Assembly: GCF_024198215.1 (NCBI RefSeq)
Contig: NZ_JAKCFA010000014.1
Coordinates: 1-64,000, forward strand
Reading direction: 5' to 3'
DNA from: Myxococcus qinghaiensis
GTDB taxonomy: Bacteria; Myxococcota; Myxococcia; Myxococcales; Myxococcaceae
Length of the DNA stretch: 64,000 nt
The notes under the pieces are model-generated. The model was not told the DNA's origin. It worked only from the letters and a program-made list of their open reading frames with translations, and ran no database searches. This document shows positions 20,423 to 28,213 of the stretch, one piece after another. Position 1 is the first letter of the stretch, and each line of letters begins with the position of its first letter. A program made the translations under genes and the position numbers.

Positions 20423-20574
20423 CGTCGCCGCTGGATTTCCGTCGCGAACCTGGGCTCACCCGTCCCCTCGAAACCCTCCGCCCGGCTCGCTATTCCCAGA
20501 CCTCCGGAACTACGCGGCGAGCCTTCCGCCATTGCATGCGATTCGATTCATCGCTTCGCGTCCGGAGTAGAATC

Positions 20575-20603
20575 ATTAAAGACGGGTGTAATCGGCCAGT
20601 CAA
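20575..20603 (-). promoter_or_regulatory. Promoter of the six-peptide array
   Basis: On the minus strand TTGACT (20598-20603), a 17-bp spacer and TTTAAT (20575-20580) make a good sigma70-type promoter, rare in DNA this GC-rich. The -10 and the following GATTCTACTCC are identical over 17 bp to the promoter of peptide 7 (20956-20984). The predicted 5' leader is about 300 nt. Confidence 0.6.
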
Positions 20604-20711
20604 GTCGTGCCGCGAAGATTGCGACGAAAGTCTTTGTAACCTGACACGCCACAACCCCTCTCAAACCTCGCGAAACAACGACACACGGCGAGAGGGCCCT
20701 CCAAATAGAAA

Positions 20712-20743
20712 TCGCCAGCGAGCGATGTTCCGCCCGCTGGCGA
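20712..20743 (-). terminator. Terminator hairpin after peptide 7
   Basis: A nine-bp perfect stem (20712-20720 with 20735-20743), 40 nt downstream of the peptide 7 stop, followed on the minus strand by TTTCTATTT. It separates peptide 7 from the promoter of the six-gene array. Related in sequence to the hairpins at 19372 and 27679. Confidence 0.65.
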
Positions 20744-20782
20744 CCTTGTGTCCATTCCGAGCGGACTTCGCCCGGATGAGGA

Positions 20783-20878
20783 CTACGGGATCTGCGTCAG
20801 CACGTCGTCGTAATAGATGCTGATGCCACCGGGACCGCAACCACGGGGACCGCCACGGACCTTGGTCTTGATCTTCAT
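20783..20878 (-). CDS. Precursor peptide 7 (KTKVRGGPRGCG family, PGG type), 31 aa
   Basis: A single-gene unit with its own promoter and terminator. Leader MKIKTKVRGGPRGCGPGG carries Lys at position 2 and a Pro inserted before the double Gly, as in peptides 8 and 9. Core ISIYYDDVLTQIP has two tyrosines and two aspartates and ends in TQIP like the array members. It therefore bridges the two sub-types. CAGGAGA lies upstream of the ATG. It is divergent from the exporter operon at 21490. Confidence 0.82.
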   Translation of the reverse strand: MKIKTKVRGGPRGCGPGGISIYYDDVLTQIP

Positions 20879-20955
20879 GATGTGCTTTCTCCTGTTGAGA
20901 CCGCGTTCTCTCCCGGCCGTACAGGGGTGAGCCCATACACACCGGGAGTAGAATC

Positions 20956-20984
20956 ATTAAAAATCGATGAAAAATCGGAGTCAA
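20956..20984 (-). promoter_or_regulatory. Promoter of peptide 7
   Basis: Minus strand TTGACT (20979-20984), 17-bp AT-rich spacer, TTTAAT (20956-20961), then GATTCTACTCC shared exactly with the array promoter. The -10 lies about 75 nt before the peptide 7 ATG. Confidence 0.65.
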
Positions 20985-21489
20985 GCCTTCATCCGAAAAA
21001 CCTGTCATCCCCTTTAGATCCGCATACTTGTAGATTTCACCCATTTTATTGAAACGAGAGAATGACCCTGGGTCCTGAAATCCCCCAGGTCGGGTATTTC
21101 TACAGAGTCCGGGCACGCGGGGCGCCGTGAGACACGCGCCGGGCGGCTCACGGTTCCATCTACGTGGAGGCCGCATCACGCCGCGCGTCGCAATACCTTT
21201 AAAACATGTTTTCACGCATGGGTTTGCCCTATCCCTTGAATTGGAATCACCGGCACAACCCTTGACTGGCCGGGGCGGCGCGTCACCGGACAGAGGGCTC
21301 CAGGTTCGGGAGGGCTGTGCATTCGTGGAGGAAAGCAAGGCCAGGCGGGAGGGCCCCGGCTCGCGGTGGTGCGCATGAATGGGAGTCGGCCGTCAGCCCG
21401 CCGGGTGATGATGGGCGACGGGTCGCCGGCGTCGCGCCGGGGCTGCTCGGGGAGTCGGTCGAACAACGGTGATGAGGTAGGCTTCGTCC
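20985..21489. other. AT-richer intergenic region between peptide 7 promoter and exporter operon
   Basis: About 500 nt with no convincing gene on either strand. The first 250 nt are unusually AT-rich for this genome (runs such as TTTATTGAAA). A perfect 12-bp palindrome, AAAACATGTTTT, lies at 21201-21212. It must contain the promoter of the hlyD-ABC-ABC operon, but no plus-strand -35/-10 pair is clear. A TTGACT at 21262-21267 lacks a -10 at the right distance. Confidence 0.5.
21201..21212. promoter_or_regulatory. Perfect palindrome AAAACATGTTTT, possible operator
   Basis: A self-complementary 12-mer lying in AT-rich DNA between the divergent peptide 7 gene and the exporter operon. This position suits a repressor site controlling export genes, but no regulator gene is linked and no second copy is seen in the window. 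Confidence 0.3.
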
Positions 21490-22707
21490 ATGCGAGTTGG
21501 TGAAGGAATGTTCCCGCGCACCATGCGCGCGTTGGTACGGGGACGAGGGCGCTCGGCGCTCTGGTTGTTGCCGGTGGGGTTGTTCATCGTCTGGGGCAGT
21601 TGGTTCGTCAGGGCGCGCATCACCGTCTACGAGCCCAGCGTGCAGGCCCGGCTGGAGGTGCACCGGGAGGTCTACGCCGTCGACGCGCCCGTGGAGGGGC
21701 GGCTGGTGAAGACGCGGGTGGAGCTGCACCGGCAGGTCACCGCGGGCGAGGTGCTCTTCGAGCTGGCGCATGAGCAGGAGGCGCGCCTGCTCGCGGAAGC
21801 CGAGGCCTTGCTCCAGGGCGTGGGGCCGCAGCTGGTGGCGGCGCGCGCGGAGCTGGACGCCGAGCAGAGCGCGCTGCAGTCCCAGCAGGAGCGCGGCGCG
21901 GCGGGCGTGGACGAGGCGCGCGCCCGGCTGGCGGAGGCGGAGGCGCTGGCGCGGCGGGCCCTGGAGGAGAAGACGAGCACCGAGCAGCTCTTCTCACGGC
22001 AGCTGGTGAGCGAGTCGGAGTGGAGCCGGGTGCGCACGGAGCTGGAGCGGGCGCAGGCGGTGGAGCAGGCCACGCGCGCGGCGCTGGCGCGCGTGAAGAT
22101 GGACGGCACCATGCTGACCACCGAGCGGCGCATCCGCGTCGCGGCGCTGCGGCGGCAGATAGCGGAGCTGGAGTCCGGGGAGAACGTGGCGCGCGCCTCC
22201 GTGGAGCGGCTGCGCGACGAACTGGAGCGCCGGGTGGTGAAGGCGCCCGCGGACGGCATCCTCGGGGAGACCAGCTCGGTGCGCGTCGGCACGCAGGTGA
22301 GGGCCGGGGACCGCATCGCCACCGTCGTCGCGGGGGGGGACGTGCGCGTCGTCGCGCAGCTGTCCCCCGCCACGGCCCTGGGCCGCGTGCGCGCCGGCCA
22401 GCGGGCGCGGATGAAGCTGGAGGGCTTCTCCTGGACGGAGTTCGGCATGGTGCGAGCCACGGTGGTGGCGGTGGCGAGCGAGGCCCGCGACGGGCTGGTG
22501 CGCGTGGAGCTGTCCGTGGACGAGATGCCGGTGGGAATCCCGATGGAGCACGGGCTGCCGGGCACGGTGGACATCGCCGTGGAGGAGGCCACGCCGCTGC
22601 GGCTGGTGCTGCGGGCGCTGGGCCGGGGCCTGGAGGCGCCCGCGCGCTCGCGCCCGCTGCCGCCGCGCACGCCCCGGGAGCTGGAGATGTCGAGGGGTGG
22701 GAACTGA
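21490..22707 (+). CDS. HlyD-type periplasmic adaptor of the peptide exporter
   Basis: 405-aa membrane fusion protein. One transmembrane segment (~24-42, LWLLPVGLFIVWGSWFV) is followed by a lipoyl/barrel half (VYAVDAPVEGRLVKTRVELHRQVTAGEVLFEL), a long coiled coil (~95-240, Ala/Glu/Arg-rich) and the second half (VVKAPADGILGETSSVRVGTQVRAGDRIATVV). It ends in a beta-barrel domain. It should link the inner-membrane ABC exporter to an outer-membrane channel that is not encoded nearby. The gene for the C39-ABC protein starts 4 nt after its stop, so the two are one operon. An ATG at 21508 is a possible alternative start. Confidence 0.88.
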   Translation: MRVGEGMFPRTMRALVRGRGRSALWLLPVGLFIVWGSWFVRARITVYEPSVQARLEVHREVYAVDAPVEGRLVKTRVELHRQVTAGEVLFELAHEQEARLLAEAEALLQGVGPQLVAARAELDAEQSALQSQQERGAAGVDEARARLAEAEALARRALEEKTSTEQLFSRQLVSESEWSRVRTELERAQAVEQATRAALARVKMDGTMLTTERRIRVAALRRQIAELESGENVARASVERLRDELERRVVKAPADGILGETSSVRVGTQVRAGDRIATVVAGGDVRVVAQLSPATALGRVRAGQRARMKLEGFSWTEFGMVRATVVAVASEARDGLVRVELSVDEMPVGIPMEHGLPGTVDIAVEEATPLRLVLRALGRGLEAPARSRPLPPRTPRELEMSRGGN

Positions 22708-22710
22708 GCC

Positions 22711-25410
22711 ATGGCGAGCACACGCAAGCTGCTCATTCCCGAGGTCATCCAGACCTCAGCCATGGACTGCGGTCCGGCGGCGCTGAAGGCGCTGTTCGAC
22801 GGCTTCGGAGTGTCGGTCAGCTACGGCCGTCTGCGCGAGGCCTGCCAGACGGACATCGACGGGACGTCCATCGACGTGCTGGAGGAGCTGGCCGGCAAGC
22901 TGGGCCTGGACGCCACCCAGGTCGTCCTCCCCCTGGACCAGGTGCTCCTGCCGGAGACGAAGGCGCTGCCCGCGCTCGCGGTGGTGCGCCTGGCCGACAG
23001 CAACCTGCACTTCATCGTCATCTGGCGACGGTGGGGCAACCTGGTGCAGATCATGGACCCCGCGCTGGGACGGCGCTGGGTGTCCGTGAACGAGCTGATG
23101 GACCGGCTCTATGTCCACGCCCTGCCCGTCCCCGCCGAGGGCTTCCGGGAGTGGGCCGGCACGGAGGAGTTCCTCGCGGGCATGCGCCTGCGGCTGGGAG
23201 CGCTCGCCGACAAGGCGCTCTCGGAGCGGCTGCTCGCGGAGGCCCTGGCGGACGAGACATGGAAGGGCGTGGCCTGCCTGGACGCGGCGACGCGGCTGGT
23301 GCAGACGCTGGTGGACGGTGGCGGTGTCCAGCGGGGTGAGGCCTCCTCCCGCTTCCTGGAGCAGCTGTTGCGCGAGGTGCGCATCGCGCTCGAGGAGGGG
23401 CGCGCGGAGACGGTCATCCCCTCCTCCTACTGGACGGCGGTGGGGCCCGCCGACGCGGAGGAGGTCACCCTGCGCGGCGTGGTGGGCATCCTCGCCCGGG
23501 GAAAGAAGACGGAGCGCGGCGAGGACGAGCCACCCCTGTCCGCGGAGCTCCAGGCGGCCCTGAGCGAGCCTCCAACACGGCCGCTGAGGGAGCTGGTGGC
23601 GCTGATGCGCAAGGACGGCGTGCTGGCGCCCTCCGTGCTCGCGGCCATCGCCCTGACGGCCGCCGTGGGCGGTTTCCTGGAGGCGCTCCTGCTGCGCGGC
23701 ATCATCGACGCGGGGCGCTACCTCACCACCCAGGAGCAGCGGCTGGCGGGCATCGTGACGCTGCTGGTGCTGATGGGGATGCTCTTCTCCATGGAGCTGC
23801 CCCTGTCGCAGGGGACGCTGCGGCTGGGCCGGCGGCTGGAGGTGCGCCTGCGGCTGGCGTTCCTCGACAAGATTCCCCGCCTGGGAGACCGCTACTTCAA
23901 GAGCCGGCTGGTCTCCGACATGGCGCAGCGCTGCCACGGCATCCACCAGGTGCGCAGCGTGCCGACCATGGCGGTGGGCGTGCTGCGTGCCACCTCGGAG
24001 CTGCTCGTCACGCTGGCCGGCCTGACGTGGCTGGCCCCTGGAAGCGCCCCGCTCATCATCATCGGCGGTGGACTGGCGCTCGCCGTCCCGCTGCTGGCCC
24101 AGCGCTCGCTCCTGGAGGCGGACCGGCGGATGCGCGACTTCGACGGCGTGCTGTCGCGCTTCTACCTGGACGCCATGCGCGGGGCGGTGGCGCTGCGGGC
24201 CCACCGCGCGGAGCTGACGCTGCGCCGGGCTCATGAAGAGCCGTTGCACGAGTTCGTCCGCGCCGCGCGCACGCTGCTAGGCCGGGGCATCATCACCGAC
24301 ACCATCGCCACCATGGTCGCCACGGGCGGCTCGGTGGCCATCGTCCTGCATGCCGTGTCCCAGGGCATCCAGCCGGGGGCGGTGCTGCTGCTCGTCTACT
24401 GGGCGCTCGCGGTGGCCACCCTGGGCAAGCAGCTCGCGGACGCGCTGCGCCAGTACCCCGCCGCGTCGTCGCTCACCGCGCGCCTGATGGAGCCATTGCT
24501 GACGCCCGACGAGGTGGGCGCGGGGCTGGAGACGGCCGCGGACGTGGACGCCAGGACCGCGACGGGAGGCGTGGGCTTCAAGCTCCAGCAGGTGGAGGTG
24601 AAGGCCGCGGGCTTCACGGTGCTGCAGGGCATCGACATGACGGTGAAGCCCGGGGAGCACGTGGCCATCGTCGGCCCCTCGGGGGCGGGCAAGTCGTCCC
24701 TGGTGGGCATCCTCCTGGGCTGGCACCGGCCGTCGTCGGGGCGGGTGGAGGTGGACGGCGCGCCGCTGGAGGGCCAGGTGCTGGCGCGGCTGCGGCGGCA
24801 GACGGCCTGGGTGGAGCCCGACGTGACGCTGTGGAACAAGTCGCTGGTGGACAACCTGGCGTACGGCGTGGAGACAGCGGACGTGCTGCCTCGCGTGGGC
24901 CAGGCCCTGCGCTCCGCGGACCTCATCGAGTTCCTGGACAAGCTCCCCCATGGCCTTCAGACGAAGCTGGGCGAGGGCGGCAGCCTGTTGTCCGGCGGCC
25001 AGGGGCAGCGGGTGCGCCTGGGCCGGGCGCTGCTGCGTCCCGGGGTGCGGCTGGCCATCTTCGACGAGCCGTTCCGCGGCCTGGAGAGAGACCGGAGGGC
25101 GGCGCTGCTGGAGCGCTCCCGCGCGGAGCTGGCCGGCGCCACGATGCTGTGCATCATGCATGACATCTCGGAGACGCTGACGTTCGACCGGGTGCTCGTC
25201 ATCAAGGGCGGGCAGCTGGTGGAGGACGACCATCCGAAGCGGCTCGCCCAGCGCGAGGACTCCGTGTACCGCTCGCTGCTCGACGAGGAGGAGCAGATGC
25301 GTCGGGACCTGACGGGCCACGGCGGCTGGCGGCGCATGGTGCTGGACCACGGGCTGCTCAACGAAGAGCCCGCCAGCGAAGCGAAGGCGTCGCGGAAGGG
25401 GGCGGCGTGA
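22711..25410 (+). CDS. Peptidase-containing ABC exporter (C39 / PCAT)
   Basis: 899-residue bifunctional protease-transporter that removes double-Gly leaders and exports the peptide. The N-terminal C39 domain is intact: Gln14 (oxyanion), Cys20 in MDCGPAAL, His100 (NLHFIVI) and Asp116 (IMDPALG). An unusual ~170-residue helical linker (to ~290) separates it from the six-helix membrane domain (~300-580). The ATPase domain has Walker A GPSGAGKSS (~655), signature LLSGGQGQR, Walker B LAIFDEP and H-loop IMHD. It is longer than typical PCATs (~700-730 aa) because of the linker. The ten precursor genes on either side, all with a double Gly, are its obvious substrates. Confidence 0.92.
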   Translation: MASTRKLLIPEVIQTSAMDCGPAALKALFDGFGVSVSYGRLREACQTDIDGTSIDVLEELAGKLGLDATQVVLPLDQVLLPETKALPALAVVRLADSNLHFIVIWRRWGNLVQIMDPALGRRWVSVNELMDRLYVHALPVPAEGFREWAGTEEFLAGMRLRLGALADKALSERLLAEALADETWKGVACLDAATRLVQTLVDGGGVQRGEASSRFLEQLLREVRIALEEGRAETVIPSSYWTAVGPADAEEVTLRGVVGILARGKKTERGEDEPPLSAELQAALSEPPTRPLRELVALMRKDGVLAPSVLAAIALTAAVGGFLEALLLRGIIDAGRYLTTQEQRLAGIVTLLVLMGMLFSMELPLSQGTLRLGRRLEVRLRLAFLDKIPRLGDRYFKSRLVSDMAQRCHGIHQVRSVPTMAVGVLRATSELLVTLAGLTWLAPGSAPLIIIGGGLALAVPLLAQRSLLEADRRMRDFDGVLSRFYLDAMRGAVALRAHRAELTLRRAHEEPLHEFVRAARTLLGRGIITDTIATMVATGGSVAIVLHAVSQGIQPGAVLLLVYWALAVATLGKQLADALRQYPAASSLTARLMEPLLTPDEVGAGLETAADVDARTATGGVGFKLQQVEVKAAGFTVLQGIDMTVKPGEHVAIVGPSGAGKSSLVGILLGWHRPSSGRVEVDGAPLEGQVLARLRRQTAWVEPDVTLWNKSLVDNLAYGVETADVLPRVGQALRSADLIEFLDKLPHGLQTKLGEGGSLLSGGQGQRVRLGRALLRPGVRLAIFDEPFRGLERDRRAALLERSRAELAGATMLCIMHDISETLTFDRVLVIKGGQLVEDDHPKRLAQREDSVYRSLLDEEEQMRRDLTGHGGWRRMVLDHGLLNEEPASEAKASRKGAA

Positions 25411-27596
25411 GCGGCGTGGCGAAGGAGTCGACCCGGAGCAAGGCGGGGCCGCTGGCGGGCCGGGCCTGGCCGATGAAGCGGGGCGCGGAGGCGCTGGAGG
25501 CGCTGGCGCGCCGGGTGGGCCTGCCCCTGCCGCGCACCTCGGCGAAGCTGATGGGCGCGGCGCCGGAGGACCCGAACCGGCTGGGCGAGTGGCTGGACGC
25601 GGCGGCCCAGGCCCAGGGGCTGGAGCTGGACCTGCACTACACGCGTCATGGCGAGGTGGCGAAGGCCATCCAGCGCGCCGCGCCCGCGCTGCTGGACGTC
25701 TTCACCCCCGAGGGCATCCAGGTCGTCGCGCTGCTGCGTGTGTCGGCGTCCGGCGCGACGGCGCGCGTGCTCACGCCCGACGAGACGGTCCGCGACGTCC
25801 CCATGGACGAGCTGACCGCCGCCGTGCAGGCGCTCGTCGAGGGCACGCAGGGGAACACCGTGGACAAGGTGCTCGCGGGGACGGGGCTGCGTGAGCCGCA
25901 CCGGACGCTCGCCCGCCGCGCGCTCCTGGGCGCGCAGCTGGCCAACACGCACCTGGTCGCCGCGCGCACGCTGCGCCTGCCACCCGGAGCCAGGCTGCTC
26001 CACCACCTGAAGGCGCTGTCGGCTCCGCCCCGCATCATGCTCCTCCTGGTGCTGGCGGTGCTCATCCAGGTCTGCGTGCTCGCGGGCTGGTGGCTGATTG
26101 GCCAGGGGGCCTTCGAGGGGCAGCTGGACCAGGGCTGGCTGTGGGCCTGGGCGCTGATGGGCCTGACGGCGGTGCCGCTGCAGGCGGCGCTGGCGTGGAC
26201 ACAGGGCACGCTGGCGCTGGACCTCTCCGCGCTCTTGCGCCGGCGGCTGCTGGCCGGAGCGCTCTCGCTGCCGGTGGACGAGGCGCGCCGGGGCGGCATC
26301 GGCGAGTACGTGGGGAGGACCTTCGAGAGCGCTGGCATGGAGCAGATGGTGCTGGCCGGCAGCTTCACCAGCCTGCTCGCGGTGGTGGACCTGACGCTGG
26401 CGGCCAGCGTCACCCTGTCCGGTCCCGCGGGCTGGCTGGGGCTTGCGGCGCTGCTGGTGTTCTGCGCGCTGCTGGGCGTGCTCATCGCCCGGCAGACGGC
26501 GCTGTTCCGGGGCTGGACGGAGGCGCGCGTGGTGATGACGCACGCGCTCATCGAGCGGATGCTCGGCCACCGCACCCGGCTGGCGCAGGAGCAGCCGTCG
26601 CGCTGGCACGAGGAGGAGGACCAGGAGGTGGCCCGCTACTCGGATGCCTCCGAGCGCTGGGACTCGGGCACCGCGCGAATCATGACGCTCGCGCGCCGGG
26701 GTGTGTTGCCGGTGGCCATCATCGCCACGCTGCCGAACGTGCTGGCCGGCGCCTCCACCGCGAGCATCGCGGTGGGCGTGGGCGCGGCGCTGCTGGGGGC
26801 GCGCGCGGTGATGTCCCTGGCGGTGGGCGCGCTGGCGCTCATCGGCTCGCGCGTGCTGTTCACCGGCGTGCGCCCCATGTTGGACGCGGCCCGGCTCGCC
26901 GGCGCCGTGGGCGCGACGAAGGACGGCGAGGACGGCGTGCCCCAGGTGGCGCCGCTCGCCTCTACCGAGGCACCGTCGAAGAGCCAGGCGCTGCTCGAGG
27001 TGCGCGACGTGTACTTCAAGCACCCGACCTCGCCGCGCGCGGTGCTGGAGGGGGCCTCGCTGTCCATCCGCCCCGGAGAGCGCGTGCTGCTGGAGGGGCC
27101 GTCCGGCTCCGGCAAGTCCACCCTCGCCTCCATCCTCACGGGCCTGCGGCGCCAGGGCTCCGGCGTGGTGCTGCTGCGCGGCCTGGACATGTCCACGTGG
27201 ACACCGGACGGCTGGGGCGCGCAGATAGCGGGCGCGCCCCAGTTCCACGAGAACCACGTGGTCTCCGGCACGCTGGCCATGAACCTGCTCCTGGGCCGCT
27301 CCTGGCCTCACACGCAGGACGACATGAAGCTGGCGCGGGAGCTGTGCGAGGAGCTGGGGCTCGGGGACCTGCTGCAGCGCATGCCCGCCGGAATCCTGCA
27401 GATGGTGGGCGAGCGCGGCTGGCAGCTCTCACACGGGGAGCAGAGCCGCATCTTCGTCGCGCGCGCCCTGCTCCAGCGCGTCCAGGTGGTGGTGCTCGAC
27501 GAGGCGTTCGGCGCGTTGGACCCGGTGACGATGCGCAAGGTGATGAACTGCGTCAACGCGCGGGCGCCCACGCTCATCGTCATCGCCCACCCCTGA
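25407..27596 (+). CDS. Second ABC exporter with degenerate C39-like N-terminal domain
   Basis: 729 aa from GTG 25407, which overlaps the stop of the previous gene (GTGA), so translation is coupled. Residues ~50-150 follow the C39 fold pattern (AAQAQGLELDLHY...ALLDVFTPEGIQVVALLRV...ARVLTPDETVRDV) but lack the catalytic Cys and His. Such inactive domains bind leaders in other exporters. Membrane helices lie at ~210-480. The ATPase has Walker A GPSGSGKST (~565), Walker B VVVLDEAFG and a signature reading LSHGEQSR instead of LSGGQ. It ends directly after the H-loop His (IVIAHP), shorter than usual. It probably forms a heterodimer with the C39 exporter; a separate pump is possible. Confidence 0.85.
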   Translation: MSGVAKESTRSKAGPLAGRAWPMKRGAEALEALARRVGLPLPRTSAKLMGAAPEDPNRLGEWLDAAAQAQGLELDLHYTRHGEVAKAIQRAAPALLDVFTPEGIQVVALLRVSASGATARVLTPDETVRDVPMDELTAAVQALVEGTQGNTVDKVLAGTGLREPHRTLARRALLGAQLANTHLVAARTLRLPPGARLLHHLKALSAPPRIMLLLVLAVLIQVCVLAGWWLIGQGAFEGQLDQGWLWAWALMGLTAVPLQAALAWTQGTLALDLSALLRRRLLAGALSLPVDEARRGGIGEYVGRTFESAGMEQMVLAGSFTSLLAVVDLTLAASVTLSGPAGWLGLAALLVFCALLGVLIARQTALFRGWTEARVVMTHALIERMLGHRTRLAQEQPSRWHEEEDQEVARYSDASERWDSGTARIMTLARRGVLPVAIIATLPNVLAGASTASIAVGVGAALLGARAVMSLAVGALALIGSRVLFTGVRPMLDAARLAGAVGATKDGEDGVPQVAPLASTEAPSKSQALLEVRDVYFKHPTSPRAVLEGASLSIRPGERVLLEGPSGSGKSTLASILTGLRRQGSGVVLLRGLDMSTWTPDGWGAQIAGAPQFHENHVVSGTLAMNLLLGRSWPHTQDDMKLARELCEELGLGDLLQRMPAGILQMVGERGWQLSHGEQSRIFVARALLQRVQVVVLDEAFGALDPVTMRKVMNCVNARAPTLIVIAHP

Positions 27597-27678
27597 CGCG
27601 AGGCCTCGCCCGTGGGGCCGTCCAGGTCCCCGGGCGGGCGCTGCCGTCGCGGCGCGCCACATCCCGGAAATGACAACG

Positions 27679-27713
27679 GTCGCCAGCAGGCGGAAGCTCC
27701 GCCCACTGACGAC
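27679..27713. terminator. Bidirectional terminator between exporter operon and peptides 8-10
   Basis: A long stem (27679-27694 with 27698-27713, a few wobbles, 3-nt loop) lying between the plus-strand exporter stop and the minus-strand peptide 8 stop. The minus-strand arm GTCGTCAGTGGGCGGA parallels the arms at 20712 and 19372. Confidence 0.55.
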
Positions 27714-27738
27714 CGAAGGACCAGCCATCAGCAATGAA

Positions 27739-27819
27739 TCACAGCTCGGCGTACTCGATGCTGATGCCGCCGGGACCGCAACCACGGGGACCGCCACGAA
27801 CCTTGGTCTTGATCTTCAT
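27739..27819 (-). CDS. Precursor peptide 8 (KTKVRGGPRGCG family, PGG type), 26 aa
   Basis: Leader MKIKTKVRGGPRGCGPGG is identical to peptide 7, and the core is ISIEYAEL. The core starts ISI like peptide 7 but is acidic and lacks the IP end. AGGAG lies upstream of the ATG. Last of three tandem genes; 43 nt separate it from peptide 9. Confidence 0.8.
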   Translation of the reverse strand: MKIKTKVRGGPRGCGPGGISIEYAEL

Positions 27820-27862
27820 GTGCTTGCTCCTGGTGTGAGTCGTGAAGCTGCGTCAGGGAGAA

Positions 27863-27940
27863 CTACTCCAGCACTTCGTAGCTGACACCACCGGGGCCAC
27901 ATCCGCGAGGACCACCACGAATCTTGGTCTTGATCTTCAT
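27863..27940 (-). CDS. Precursor peptide 9 (KTKVRGGPRGCG family, PGG type), 25 aa
   Basis: Leader MKIKTKIRGGPRGCGPGG (the only member with Ile at position 7) and core VSYEVLE. Its leader DNA has several silent changes relative to the others, so the leader protein sequence is under selection. AGGAG is present. The core is acidic like peptide 8. Confidence 0.8.
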   Translation of the reverse strand: MKIKTKIRGGPRGCGPGGVSYEVLE

Positions 27941-27986
27941 GTGCTTGCTCCTGGTGTGATGTTGAGATTTTCAGCTACGAGACTTC

Positions 27987-28049
27987 TCAGACGGCGAGGA
28001 CGCCACCGCAGGCACGGGGACCGCCACGAACCTTGGTCTTGATCTGCAT
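27987..28049 (-). CDS. Precursor peptide 10 (KTKVRGGPRGCG family), 20 aa, minimal core
   Basis: Leader MQIKTKVRGGPRACGG (Gly13 replaced by Ala) and only VLAV after the double Gly. AGGAG and the promoter at 28123-28151 are intact and it is first in its unit. Either the tetrapeptide is the product, the true processing site is the earlier Gly-Gly at positions 9-10, or this copy has been truncated by a premature stop. Confidence 0.72.
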   Translation of the reverse strand: MQIKTKVRGGPRACGGVLAV

Positions 28050-28122
28050 GTGCTCGCTCCTGGTTTTCGGGACAGCGACACCAGATGCGACAGTCACGAC
28101 AACTGCCGCATCGGCGCTCACC

Positions 28123-28151
28123 GATATAAGTCGGTGAAACAAGTGAGTCAA
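28123..28151 (-). promoter_or_regulatory. Promoter of peptides 10-9-8
   Basis: Minus strand TTGACT (28146-28151), 17-bp spacer, TATATC (28123-28128), about 75 nt before the peptide 10 ATG. The -35 is identical to the promoters of the other two precursor units. It lies between this trio and the 28214-30013 gene, so the trio can be transcribed separately. Confidence 0.6.
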
Positions 28152-28213
28152 GCTACCCGGACCTGAAACATGGATGAATGTTCCCAGGCCCGGGAGTGAA
28201 ACGTTGCGTCATT

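Noticed and set aside
21262-21290. TTGACT upstream of hlyD as promoter
   Set aside because: The hexamer 17 bp downstream is ACCGGA, not a -10; kept only as a note.
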